Part shown: positions 34,100-44,855 of the stretch, piece after piece | How the letters are laid out: each line of letters begins with the position of its first letter | Numbering within the stretch: position 1 is the stretch's first letter | Origin: Parasponia andersonii | Lineage: Eukaryota; Streptophyta; Magnoliopsida; Rosales; Cannabaceae | Direction of reading: 5' to 3' | Assembly (NCBI GenBank): GCA_002914805.1 | Contig: JXTB01000138.1 | Span: 266,468-330,467 of the forward strand | DNA: 64,000 nt | Notes under the pieces: generated by a model | Told to the model about the DNA's origin: nothing | What the model saw: the letters and a program-made list of their open reading frames with translations, nothing else | Databases searched by the model: none | Position numbers and translations under genes: made by a program

Positions 34100-34320
34100 A
34101 TTTACGGGAGGCAAGTCGCGAACGGACTCATAGGGAGACATCGGAGTAGTAGTGCCCAGTTTGTTCCCGGTAAGAGCCAAGCCCAGGCCTTCTCCTTTGC
34201 AACGAGGGGTCTAAACAATGGTCGACCAATCCCTGGAGCTGGTTCCAAGCGCGGTCCCATTTGGGGTCGGAGAAGAACAGCTACACGCGCGGGTCGAACT
34301 CTACCAAAATAAGTCATAAC
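34100..34320 (-). pseudogene. Element 2 copy of the small antisense ORF
   Basis: The minus strand encodes a peptide matching the one at 16266-16484 (EFDPRV, FFSDPKWDRAW, LQGLVDHCLDPSLQRRR, LGSYREQTGHYYSDVS), but a stop and a frame change separate the start codon from the conserved part. Confidence 0.5.
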
Positions 34321-34605
34321 AGAAGTTATACCTTCGTAAAACCAGATAAGTCAAAGCTCGCATCCCTATCTCTGGAACCAATCTTGACAGTCATGGCTTG
34401 AGGAGGACTCACTAATGGCCCGAAATCGTGTCCATCCGAGTCATCCACAATTATTTATATAGACGGCTACAACAAGGTTTAACTTTAGCCCGGACGTGGT
34501 CAACAAAGAAAAAGAAAACAGACTAAAGAGAATCGCATTGTTCTTATTATTTATATAGAGGGTTACAACGAGGGTCAGCTTTACAAATGTACAAAATTAG
34601 GGACC

Positions 34606-37592
34606 CTAATTACCTCCGGCTAGGGGAGCGCGACCAGTTCCGGTGCTTGGACCAACCCCGGTGGAGGGTGGCGTACCAGGCTCGGATTCATCACTGGATA
34701 TAATGACAGCACTAGGCCCTTCACTAGTTGAGACCCTGAGACCAGGCTGACCGCCAGGGGCTTCCAAAGTTCGATCTGGCGGACCAGAAATAGGGATAAG
34801 CTCTTTGGCACTAGAGGCAGATGTAGAGGGCCCGCCCTTTTTCGCATCAAGCATCTTCAGCACATCAGCAGGGTACGTAATGCTGATCTCATCCCCAAAC
34901 TGCTGCATATAGTGCTTGATGGAATAGTGGTCTCTCTCGACGCCTTTCTGCTTGTCAAACTGGTCTGGCGTGACCACCTCAGCATGGCCTTCGAACTCTC
35001 TATTCTCCCAGCCAGACCTGTAACTTTCCGCAAAAAGGACATCCACCTGCCTCTGGTACCTCATTTTCAATTTCTCCGTGTCCGCCACCATATCCTTCCG
35101 CGCCGCTAGCCTGAGCTCTGCTTGCCGCTGCGATAAGTCGACCAAAAAAGTGTTAATGCCGGCAAGGTCCTCGCTGTGTTTGTGAGACATCTCCACATGA
35201 GCACCCATCAGATTTTTGTGATCCAAGAAGATATATCGATTTACCTCGTTGGACCAGTCAAGTCTGTGTTGCAGAGAGTGGGCCTCTAGCTTGGCTTTTG
35301 CCTCGGCTTTCCTCGCTTCTTTGGCGTCATCGACAGCCCTGTCACGAGCGATGAAAGCCAGTCCCATCTCTGCCCCCGCGCTCTGCAATTCTTTCTCCTT
35401 GACTCTTAGCTCATTTTGAGCCAGTCTGGTGGCCTCAGCTTGAGCAAGTTTTCCGGCCTCTGCCTCGGCCAGTCTTGCAGCCAGCTCCTCGTGCTTGGAC
35501 CTCTCGAGGCTCCGATATAGATCGAAGTTAGTCCTCAACTCGGCAAGGGTGGCCTCGCTGCACTCGGCCAGTGTAGAGCAGGAGCTAAGCTCTTCGGTCA
35601 AATCCTTGACGCGAGAGGAATAGAAAGACTAGACGGCGGCCAGCTGCAAGTTAAACAAAAAAGGGGGGGTTAGTGTCTAGCAAGGATCCTGAAAAACATA
35701 GAAGCCACCGAATGGACCAAACCTGCGTGAAGGTACAGCTGGTGACAAGCTCGACATTCTCCAAAGAGAGCGCCTCCAGCTCCAGCTCTGTGGCTGGACC
35801 CTCTCTTTGGGCGTTGCCCGGGCCTGGGGAACACGGCTCTGCCCCTCCAGCCGTGAGGGCACCCTCTCCCCCAGCCGGGCATGCCCCCGAAGCAGCGGCG
35901 GTAGGGACAGAGGAAGGCTCAGCTCTACCGAGAGCGTCGTCGACCACGGCGGGAGGTTGTACATCTCCTCTTGGCGGGCCGCTGCGCACGGACCTTCTTC
36001 TCCTTAGAAGGGTCAGCGTGGCCCCGTAGTCATCACTGTCAAACGAGGAGGCAACACTACCCCTCTTCTCTGCCCGGCCCTCTTCTTTGTTAGATGAGCT
36101 GACCTCATGTCGCCACTTTATTAGGACCGGGGGAGGGAAAGATAGCTGAGACTTTAACTTCGGAGCCCCCCCACTGAGCTCAGCGATCTCCCCACCGAGG
36201 CAAGTAGCACCCGATTTCGAACCGGAGTCAGGGGTGGACGAGGTTAGTACAGCAGACCCCNNNNNNNNNNNNNNNNNATCTCCTCGCTGTATATGGTCCG
36301 TGTGGCAGACGTTCCCCCGGATGGAGGTCCGCCTGCATCAGAGCGGGGGACCGCAGGCACTTCATCTCCTGAGAGCACCTTGAGATGCCAGCCAGCGGGT
36401 GCCTTAGGGCGAGCTTTATGTCCCTCGGCTCCCCCCTTGATGAGGGAGGGATCAGCCGATAGGCCGGTCTCAGAACCTGCAAAGAACAAGCAACATATTT
36501 AGGTCACAGCCATAATCAGACCCACAAAGCTCAATGATGCGAAAATGAACCCACCCCTAGCCCTCTTAGGGGCGACGGCTTCCTCCCTGCGGAGCCTGAC
36601 GCACTCCTCGGCCATAAGCCTCATGGCCGCCTCAAGCTCATGGCTAGACGGCGCCACCAGGTCGTTGGAGTCTGCCAATTGGCTTCAAGCTGTAACCTGC
36701 CGATCCACCATGGCGATTCGGTCATGCTCGTCCCGGCAGAATCGGTTCAGGGTAGAGGTGTTAAGTCGGCTCCGCATGTGCTTTGTGATCACCGAGGTAT
36801 CCAGAGAGAATGAAAGGTATGAAACCATCCTGGGCATCATGTTCATCACCAGGGGGTTGAGGATGGCCTGGATATGCCGGTAGTCCCCGGGAGATCTGAA
36901 GATGACGATCCCCTCTAGGCCTTTGAGCCACCCCACCGACAAATGCGGCTCGAACCTGTTCTCTTCTGCTGAGGCTGCACAAGACAAAATAACGTGAGCA
37001 ATAACAGACGAGAAGGACGTAGACCCGAAAATCACAACCTAGCACTTACTCTGCAGGAAAGCTGAGGGAACTTGGAAGTGCTCGCCATTCACCCAAGGGG
37101 AGCACCACGCCCCTCTAATGGCGTATAGCCTAGCGTGGGAGTCTCATTGCTTGTCTGACCTCGGTAAGCCCCAGAAGATATGATGTCCCGGTAGCGGCTG
37201 GAGGTAAAAGGTGGGGTAGAAACTCTTCTTGGGGATGAGGGTGAGTTTATAAGCATAAAAGACCACCTCCATGTCGATATACAGGCTGTAGAGAACTGAC
37301 AGGGCGGAAAGCCCCATCAGAATCATGACCCTATTTGCGTTTAACTGCATCGGATGGATCCCCGTCAAAGCGAAGAATTGGTGGATCAGAGGAGGAAGAG
37401 GAAATCGTAGCCATTCTAGGTATTTTCTGCCCAAGATAATAGAGCCTTCGGGGCAGAGGGATGAAGATACCAATCCGCAGGGCCCTCGACCCTTTGCAGT
37501 GTCACTCCACCGAGGAGGCAGAGCTGTTTCCTTAATGAATCCAACTCTGAATCCACGATAGGGCGCAATTCCTGATCTTGACCTGAAGCCAT
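34606..37592 (-). pseudogene. Antisense four-exon gene in element 2
   Basis: Counterpart of the gene at 12990-15977, on the minus strand from ATG (37592) to TAG (34606). The exon 4 coiled coil is 34606-35643 and is open. The intron 1 donor and acceptor (GTAAGT ... TGTGCAG), the intron 2 acceptor (TTTGCAG) and intron 3 (CAG|GTTTGG ... TTGCAG) are all conserved. It lacks most of the stops of the element 1 copy but has its own lesions: a one-base deletion in exon 1 near WYL, a TGG-to-TGA change after SDKQ, and possibly others. Seventeen unknown bases (36261-36277) lie in exon 3. Because the two copies broke independently, the open gene is probably ancestral to both. Confidence 0.7.
36261..36277. 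other. Assembly gap (17 n)
   Basis: The gap lies inside exon 3 of the antisense gene of element 2. Confidence 0.98.
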
Positions 37593-37713
37593 TGTTCTGG
37601 ATACGATTGAAAGAGTAAAAGTCTCTAGAAGAGAGAAAATCAGAAACCGTAGGATTTTATGAGACTAGAATGATTGAAGATTTTAGTAAAGTGGCAAATG
37701 AGCATAATTGCAG

Positions 37714-37721
37714 CTTTTATA
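37714..37721 (-). promoter_or_regulatory. TATA box of the antisense gene in element 2
   Basis: TATAAAAG on the minus strand, 122 bp before the ATG at 37592. Same octamer and spacing as in element 1. Confidence 0.6.
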
Positions 37722-37904
37722 GAGGGGGAGCTGAAGAGTTTTTCTGGAAAAGGGGAGAGCAAAGGAGACCGAACAGTCGGAACTTCGAAATTTGAACAGA
37801 TTTCAAGACATGAGATGGCGTGCCTCCGCGTCGGCAGGGGGGAGCCACATGCATCCCCCAGATTGGAGGAATGGATAAACGATTTCCCCACTTGACGGAT
37901 ACGA

Positions 37905-37932
37905 ATCCATCAAGTAGGGAAATGGAGGTAGT
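37905..37932 (+). promoter_or_regulatory. Element 2 polypurine tract
   Basis: AAGTAGGGAAATGGAGGTAGT ends directly before the 3' LTR; the matching tract in element 1 is GGGAAATGGGGGTAGT. Confidence 0.75.
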
Positions 37933-38758
37933 TGTGGGACCCGTTCCCAAATCATACACCACGTGGATGATTAAGCAGCAGAACAGGTCACAAACGGGGC
38001 CCACCTTCCGACAGGTGTCGAGAGTGATTAGCTAAAGGCTACGCGGGTCACACGTGATACCACATCGGCCATTGGACTGTCCCAGGTTAGGGCCGAGCCC
38101 ATCACAGACCCTGGACAGACTCGACCCAGTCTGACCCTTATCTCGACAGCTGGGAGGTCGGAAGCCCCAAGGGTCTTCCACCAGAATACAATGGAAAGTA
38201 ACTCACAACTCTAGACTCAGACAGAGCATTTAATGCGATCTTGGATAGGTGTGCGTAAGAGGCAAGCCGTCCTGACAGAACAGCGATTTGTCCAAATCTC
38301 ACCCCTGACAGACTCAAGCCATAGGAGGCGGCAGAAACCAGGCTACAGCAATATAGAGGAGATCATAGTAATCTCGGCCTGTGACCTCTGGGAAAAACTT
38401 TGAGGAAAAAGGTACTCAGTCCTGAGATTGAGACCCGGATGGTTCACAATCTGAGGACTATATATATATGAGCCATGCGTTTCCGAGAGGGGCATACACA
38501 GATACAAAAAAAGATATTTAAAAGTCTACGAGCAAGAAACAAAGATATACTCATATAGAACTAAATCCTTACTACCTTGAATCAAGAAAAGACCACTGAC
38601 TTAAGCATCGGAGAGTCTTTGTAGGTGGCCACCCCCGCCTCTTCGACCCTGCCTGAAGTTCAGAATACTTTGGAATAGCAAGGACACGTGGACAGTTGGA
38701 AGACGCATCATCAGTGGTTCAAAGACATGTGGACGGCTGGTGAGAAACCGATCCAACA
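37933..38758 (+). repeat. Element 2, 3' LTR
   Basis: 826 bp from TGTGGGACC to CCAACA, followed by the CTTAG target duplication. Confidence 0.92.
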
Positions 38759-38763
38759 CTTAG

Positions 38764-39965
38764 TATTTATTAACATTTCTTTCTTTCTAAACAATTTTAT
38801 TTTTGCTACTCCTATTACTGTTTTGAAACTAAGTTTAAACTACCAAAGTTCGTTTTTAATTCAGAATGTAAGGACTAAAATTATGCCATTGAATTACCTG
38901 AATAAGGTGCTAGCATATAAATAAACAAAAGGTACTTGGATAATTAATAATATTAAACGAAATGCCTGTTAGTCCCTAATTCTAAGGTGGTCTCATATCT
39001 TGATTAATGTGTAATACTAAATACTAATAAGAATTAGCATCGTAATGAGAATTGTAATAAAATGACATTAGAATAGGAACGTGAATGATATTTCATTATT
39101 TGATTGAAACTTGAAATTATTCGTAAAATAAGAATTATTATGTTTGGTTGCATGTTGGAGTGGAATGTAATAAATGTTGTATTAAAAATAATATCCTTAT
39201 TTTTTTGAAATATTATTTATATTTCAAAAAATTAAAATTTAGGTGATTTAAAAGTTATTATTCCAATCTATTAAAAAAATAACATTTAATGAACAAATTA
39301 ATTATTTATTTAATAAAATAACGTTATCAAAATAAAACAGTTGATTGTTAAATTATTTTTATACGTATATAAGTAACCTAATATTAGAAATTCAGGCCGA
39401 AAAAAAAATTAAAAAGTAATACATATAAATTTGCATATTGAAATCCTGGAAAAGTGAATATTACTACTTGTGAACAAATGGAAGAATGAATTTTACGACT
39501 CAAATCCTTATATAATGTTGGAACTGAATAATTAGTTTGGTGGACAAAAGGTAAAAACATTTTATGTAACAACGAGCTCAATAATATAAACCTAATTTCT
39601 TAGGAGAAACAGTGGAAATACAAATCCATCAATTGATAAAATTTGGTTTCTTAAGGAATTTTCATTCCATACTCGATTTTTAAACTAAATAGTAGAATGG
39701 ACCTTTTAGTAGAATTGTCATTCCAGTCTATTCCATCTAATCAAGCGCGGCTCCACTAAATCTGAGATCACTATCTCTCTAGTTATACTCTTCAGAGCTG
39801 AACTCGTGACTAATTCACATAATTCTATCTCAAAATCATTATTCTTATTCTTACTCTCAAATACTGAACCCAAGTCTACCAGCTGGCCTCTTCGTGCATT
39901 TGATACCAAATAACAAATATAAAAAATAGAAACTTTTAAGGTCAAATATAGAAAGAAATACTTAC
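38764..39965. other. Remainder of gene C intron 6
   Basis: AT-rich intron sequence to the right of element 2. A weakly inverted pair (GGTTGCATGTTGGAGTGGAA at 39146 and a GGAATAGACTGGAATG-like complement near 39720) hints at an old MITE, but it is too diverged to call. No coding content seen. Confidence 0.5.
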
Positions 39966-40588
39966 TTCTTCTTTGAAATCTGGCTCTACGGGGTTGATTA
40001 GTTTGACAGCCTCCGGGTGAGCCAAGACTTGGCCTCTTTCGGGCTCCCTATAGTCAGGAAGAGGCATAAATCTTTGCTTGTTATCTGCCATCCATGTAGT
40101 GAAACCTATCCAAAATATCCTAACCATATTAATATTAATATCTACTAATCCATAAAAATCCAAAATTTATTATACAAAATCCAATATATAATACATAATA
40201 AATAAAAAAAGGGAAAAGAGTCACAAAGTGTGGATTTAATTAATTACATATCTTTCCTCAACTTAAAGACAATTCTCGTGTTGGTGAGATGGAAAGCAGG
40301 CCATCCATCTAAGTACTCGTATATCCCATACGAATAAAAGCGAGACGATCCACGAAATATTATAAATCTTACATTTACCCCCCCAAAAAAAAAAACTACT
40401 ATAATGTTTTTTAATAATAGAAAAAATCATTAGCTATAATGGGAATTTAAAAATTAAAATAAGCTACCTTTCGTCTATGTTTAATGGGGAGAGCTTGCCA
40501 TCAGAGTGTGAAATTCCAGGTTCTTGTGAATGAAAGCTCTATTTGCTCCTCATTTTCTAGTATTACCTTAAAATCTGTCCCTTCAAGT
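39966..40588 (-). pseudogene. Gene C exons 4-6
   Basis: Exon 6 is 39966-40105, exon 5 40248-40367 and exon 4 40468-40588. Exon 5 has the normal 120 bp. Exon 4 has an extra base that shifts the frame before the conserved PLNID motif, and exon 6 lacks two bases just after its start (around ADNRQR in the intact genes). These exons encode part of the N-terminal lyase domain. Confidence 0.88.
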
Positions 40589-40676
40589 CTGCAAATATCC
40601 AATATTTATTTTAGTGCATTATTTCCTTTAACAAGAATTTTTTTTTAAAAAAAAATAAGATTTAACTTAACATAAT

Positions 40677-41482
40677 TGTTGGATCGATTCTCACCAGCGG
40701 TCCACGTATCTCTGAACTGCTGACGAGGTATTCACCAACTGTTCATGTGTCCTTGCTATCGCGGAATATCTTTAGCTTCAGGCTGAGATGGGGAGGCGGG
40801 GGTGATAACCTTCAAAAATTCTCCGATGCTTAAGTCAGTGATTTATTCCTGAGATGGAATAACAAGGATTTTGTTTTTCTTTGTAAAAATATTTTTTGTA
40901 TATTGTATTGTCTCTTCTCTACCTCTCTCTCTTTGGGAGGAAACAAGGCTTATATATATGATCCTAAGACTAGGAGTTTTTTTGCTCTCAATCTCAGGAT
41001 CGAGTACATTTTTTCATCATGACTTATTCCAAAAATCACGGGTCATGGTTACCGTGACTTTCCTTGTATCGTCGCGGCCTGTTTTCCACTGTCCCCTACG
41101 ACTCCAACCTGTCGGGGGTGAGATTTTGATAAGCTGCTGTTCTGTCAGGACGACTTGCCCAATGCGCGCACCTGCCCAGGATCGCATTAAATGCTCTGTC
41201 TGGGTCTGGAGCTGTGAGTTGCTTCCCATTGTACTCTGGTAGAAGACTCTTGAGGCTCGACCCTCAGCTGTCGAGGTAAGAATCGGACTGGACCGAGTCC
41301 ATCCAGGGTCTGGGATGGGTTCGGCCCTAGCCTCGGATAGCCCATGGCTTATGCGGTACTACGTGCGATTCGCGTGGCCTTTAATTGGTCACTCTGGACA
41401 CGTGTCGGACGATGTGCCCTATTTATGACCTGTTCAGCCATTTAATCGTCCACGTGGTGTACGATTTAGGAACGGGTCCACA
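40677..41482 (-). mobile_element. Solo LTR of the same Tat-like family
   Basis: 806 bp resembling the LTRs of elements 1 and 2, with TG...CA ends and a perfect 5-bp target duplication ATAAT (40672-40676 and 41483-41487). There is no internal sequence, so it arose by recombination between the two LTRs of a former element. It lies in intron 3 of gene C, eight bases past the exon 3 donor. It appears more diverged than the LTRs of elements 1 and 2. Confidence 0.9.
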
Positions 41483-41491
41483 ATAATATAC

Positions 41492-42017
41492 CTATCAATG
41501 GAGCCTTTTTTTTTTCCCTGTACTTTCATTTCCAATCCAGACCATGTCCTAGTTCCTATATATGTACACACACAGATATATAAATACACGAAATAGTAAA
41601 GAAAAAAGAAAAACATAGGAAATTTGCAAATGATGTTTTTATTATAATTAGTATAAAACATAATTGTTTATATATATTTATATATATATATATAAATTTA
41701 TAGTACCTTCTGTTAACTTCATCGCTGAGAACCTCAAGCAAGTTATCGACCCCTTTATATCTTATTCCGGTGATGGCTCCTCCCCGTTTCGACAGCGTAA
41801 CTTGGAGTATGCCATTGTCCATCTCAACCTGCATTTATTGAAAAAAGAAAAAGTAACTACTTAGCTAATTTATTATAGGGAATTTGTTATTTTTCTGGCT
41901 GGAATTTGAAAATAAGAAAAGTAAAAAGACGATACATAGTAGTAAAATCATGTTAGGGGTGGCAAAAAGTATTACATATTTATCCTGGATATGCAAGTGC
42001 AGGGAGGGAAGCGACAT
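41492..42017 (-). pseudogene. Gene C exons 1-3 (5' part)
   Basis: Exon 1 is 41976-42017 (42 bp, starting MSLPSLHLHIQ), exon 2 41707-41828 (122 bp) and exon 3 41492-41555. Exons 1 and 2 have the same lengths as in genes A and B. Exon 3 carries TAG where the others encode Trp, followed by a run of ten A residues that breaks the frame. The solo LTR begins a few bases past the exon 3 donor. Confidence 0.88.
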
Positions 42018-44855
42018 GGGCAGCTGTTGGGTTTTGTCGCCGTTTGATGGGAACTTGTTGAATAATTTGTTGGGGTAACTAGTTGTAGTGATCATCAGGT
42101 TATTATGATGAGGTGGGGTAACTAGTTGTAGTGATCAACATAAGATTAAATTTTGTGAAAAGGGTAAAGATAATATAACGGTACTATTGTTTGGTCCGTT
42201 TCCATTCGCTCTTGGAAGTGGGGTCATGTGAAAGCTAGGCATGTGAATATGGGCAGTGCTCGGCAGAGGGTGAGACCAGACCAGACTCGGGAGTCGTTAA
42301 TAACTTGTTACATACAAACCCCTTATAACTATGTTATGCTTTTTTGCCTACTTTTCTTCAACTTGAAGACAAGACAAGTATTCCATTTCTTTCATTTTCT
42401 TGTGATCTCTTTCTTTTGGTGCTACTTCTCTCTCTCTCTCTTTTTATTTGTAGTTTTTTATATGATATTAAACGTTTTAATATTGCTGTGTGATACTGTA
42501 TCATCATTATTGAATATTGATTCATGATTAATCATATATTTTTTGGAGAAATAATTATACATTTAGTTGTCAATTATTACATATAAATGTTGCCAAATGA
42601 GTCCAACATTTTTCTTTAAATGCTTGAGTTTGTGTGAAAGCAATTTATATTATGCCTGTGGACTTATTTATTTATTTAAAAAATGAGACTTAACTAATAA
42701 CTTCTATTTTTTATAAATTAAAAGAAAATATCTACTATTATTCAATCCTCATCCTAATTTATTAGAGATAAAAAGTTTTCACGCTTACTCTGATATGACT
42801 CGAACCTAATATCGAGATTCTAGATAATGTGTGCACTTACCATTTGAGCCAACCTATTTCGTCAAATTAGTATCGATTTATAGACAAATGATATTCACAG
42901 TTTTTTTTTTTCTGGTTAAATTTTTTTTGGGTAGATTCACACATTTAGGGTTTCAATGTTTAGTAGGATTTTACTTTTAAAATGAATGTTAAGTATTTTT
43001 GTTTAAACACTCAAGTATACGCATGAGAATTTTTTTTGTGTGAAAAAATTCTAAATTTATTTCAATTTAAAATTTCCTTATTATATTCTCCTTTTGAGGA
43101 AGCAGATCGTTTGTATATTTTTGCTTCATTTAATCTTATTGTGCACATCACTAAGAAAGGTAGGTAATTTTTAAGGAAAAAAAAATATAAATAAATTAAT
43201 ATTTATTTGTGAGTTCCCTATCTGATGTGTACAAAATTTACTAGGTGAACAAGGTACGTACAACTTTACAAAAGAAAAAAATAGTCCATAAGTTGATCTC
43301 ATTAAAGACAAACTTGCGTTGCCACATTAGTTGACTAATTGGTATCCCTAGAATTCACTTAAACTATCAAACTTGGGCTTTCTTTTTTTTTTCCTCGTTC
43401 TCTAAAGTAAAACCTGCTCACTTAATACATGATAACATTGTTCGTTGTAACCTTATTTTGTTTTCCTATGGGTAACTTAGTTGTTACTGGTTTGTTAATT
43501 TTAAGGTCGACAGCTAAATTTTAAATAAATTTAATTCATAGGTAAGTAGTTTAAAGGTAAGAAAATCACGTATTTTATGTCTAAAATAAAAAAGAATTAA
43601 TGGTAAGTAAATCTAAAAACATTGAATTCATATTAAAGGTAATAAAGTGCTAAAAAAATTATTTAATTGATACTAGAGGTAATTCAGTTGAAAATAAAAT
43701 TTAGAACGTGTAAGAAAATTAGATAATTAAATTCCGAATAAAGTTTGAAAATGTAAGAAATTAAATAATTGAATTGCAAATAAAATTCAATTCATCTTAA
43801 TGTACGTACTTAAATAAAAAAGGCAACAAAATCACATCGACACCAACGCCTAGAAAACATTGATTGGTAATTAAATTCCAAAAGACATTTCATTCATATT
43901 AAGTTGAACTAAATAAAAATTAAATCGAAAAGGTAAGAGAAAAAATAAAAAAGGATTGGAATCATAACTAAATTAAATTGAAATGAAATAATTCTATTCC
44001 ATTTCCACCATATAGGAAAAAATTCCGAAAATTTACTCCTATGTTAATTGGAATCTGAACGGAAATATGTGAGATTAACATTCTATTGCGGTGATTTTTC
44101 ACCTTGGTGTTGGTATTATTGAATGTAAATATTTATACTGAGAAAAAAAACAAAATTATTATTGAACTCAAGTATCGGTTTTCATACTTATTTTTCTAGT
44201 GGTGAGGCATTTTAAATTCAGAATATAATCCTTTATATTAGGATGAGCTAGGTGTTGTTGCCACCGGGCTATGCATGCAATTACGAACAAATTTTTTATT
44301 ATATGTGTGTTAAAATACCCACCAAATATCATCTAAAAAAGGCTTTTCCCTATGACTCTTATGAGGGACTTAAGTGTTACTAAACAGTGAAATTGGAGCA
44401 AAATTAGGAACCCCGGTTTTTGCCAACCAAAAAGTTCAATAAAATTGTTGAGGAGTTTGAGCCTTTGAGGGGATTGGGACTCTTGTAATTGGAGAATATA
44501 ATTAATTGATTACTTTATACCTTTAACTCTAGAACGTTTTTCTTCACAAAAGCCCCGGATTTCTTTGACATGCAATACTGCTGAAAATATAAAAATATCA
44601 ACTAACTAATTAACCAATCTCAGTACATTATTTTAAAATTTAACTCGTTATAATTTCCGTTGTTATTGGCTTAAAATAGTTATTCAATTTATTTGGAAAG
44701 AGAGATTCGACATGGATCAGTTATAATCAAACATTTAAATAATTGAATAAACTAGTCTTAAAATTTCTTATACAGAACATCAAAATATACGTATACACAT
44801 ATTCTTTTACTTAAAGCAAATTTGGAATTGAATTTGATTATAAAGTTGGAGAAGA
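42018..44855. other. Intergenic DNA between gene C and gene B
   Basis: About 2.8 kb of AT-rich DNA, upstream of gene C and downstream of gene B. A 99-codon plus-strand frame at 42228-42527 is hydrophobic low-complexity sequence without recognised motifs. Loose repeats of GGTAAGTA and GGTAATAAAG type lie at 43540-43900. No gene is supported. Confidence 0.6.

Larger units (their letters stand above)
26010..38758 (+). mobile_element. Element 2: full-length Tat-like Ty3/gypsy LTR retrotransposon
   Basis: 12,749 bp on the plus strand, in intron 6 of gene C, with LTRs at 26010-26828 and 37933-38758, TG...CA ends and a perfect 5-bp target duplication CTTAG (26005-26009 and 38759-38763). The domain order is the same as in element 1 and the two share sequence throughout, but they face opposite ways. 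All genes are interrupted. In the first 90 aligned bases of the LTRs I count 6 differences, followed by a 7-bp indel. A 17-base gap lies in its antisense gene, and one internal segment is inverted. Confidence 0.92.
9868..42017 (-). pseudogene. Gene C: rhamnogalacturonate lyase pseudogene, split by three LTR insertions
   Basis: All 15 exons of a family PL4 rhamnogalacturonate lyase can be matched one by one to genes A and B, from ATG (42017) to TGA (9868), but the gene is dead. Lesions: TAG in exon 3 (41549-41551, replacing a conserved Trp); a one-base insertion in exon 4 (121 versus 120 bp); a two-base deletion in exon 6 (140 versus 142); the exon 7 acceptor changed from AG to AA; TAA in exon 7 (25874-25876); exon 8 missing its first part and its acceptor; exon 10 one base short; TAA in exon 13 (11124-11126). 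A solo LTR, element 2 and element 1 interrupt intron 3, intron 6 and the end of exon 11. Exons 9, 12, 14 and 15 still look intact. The part of exon 8 that is lost includes the SGHY segment likely to hold the catalytic histidine. Confidence 0.9.

Noticed and set aside
39140-39760. A MITE in gene C intron 6
   Set aside because: The inverted pair is weak and the borders cannot be fixed.
42228-42527. A 99-codon plus-strand frame as a small membrane protein gene
   Set aside because: It is hydrophobic low-complexity sequence in AT-rich DNA with no conserved motif or supporting signals.
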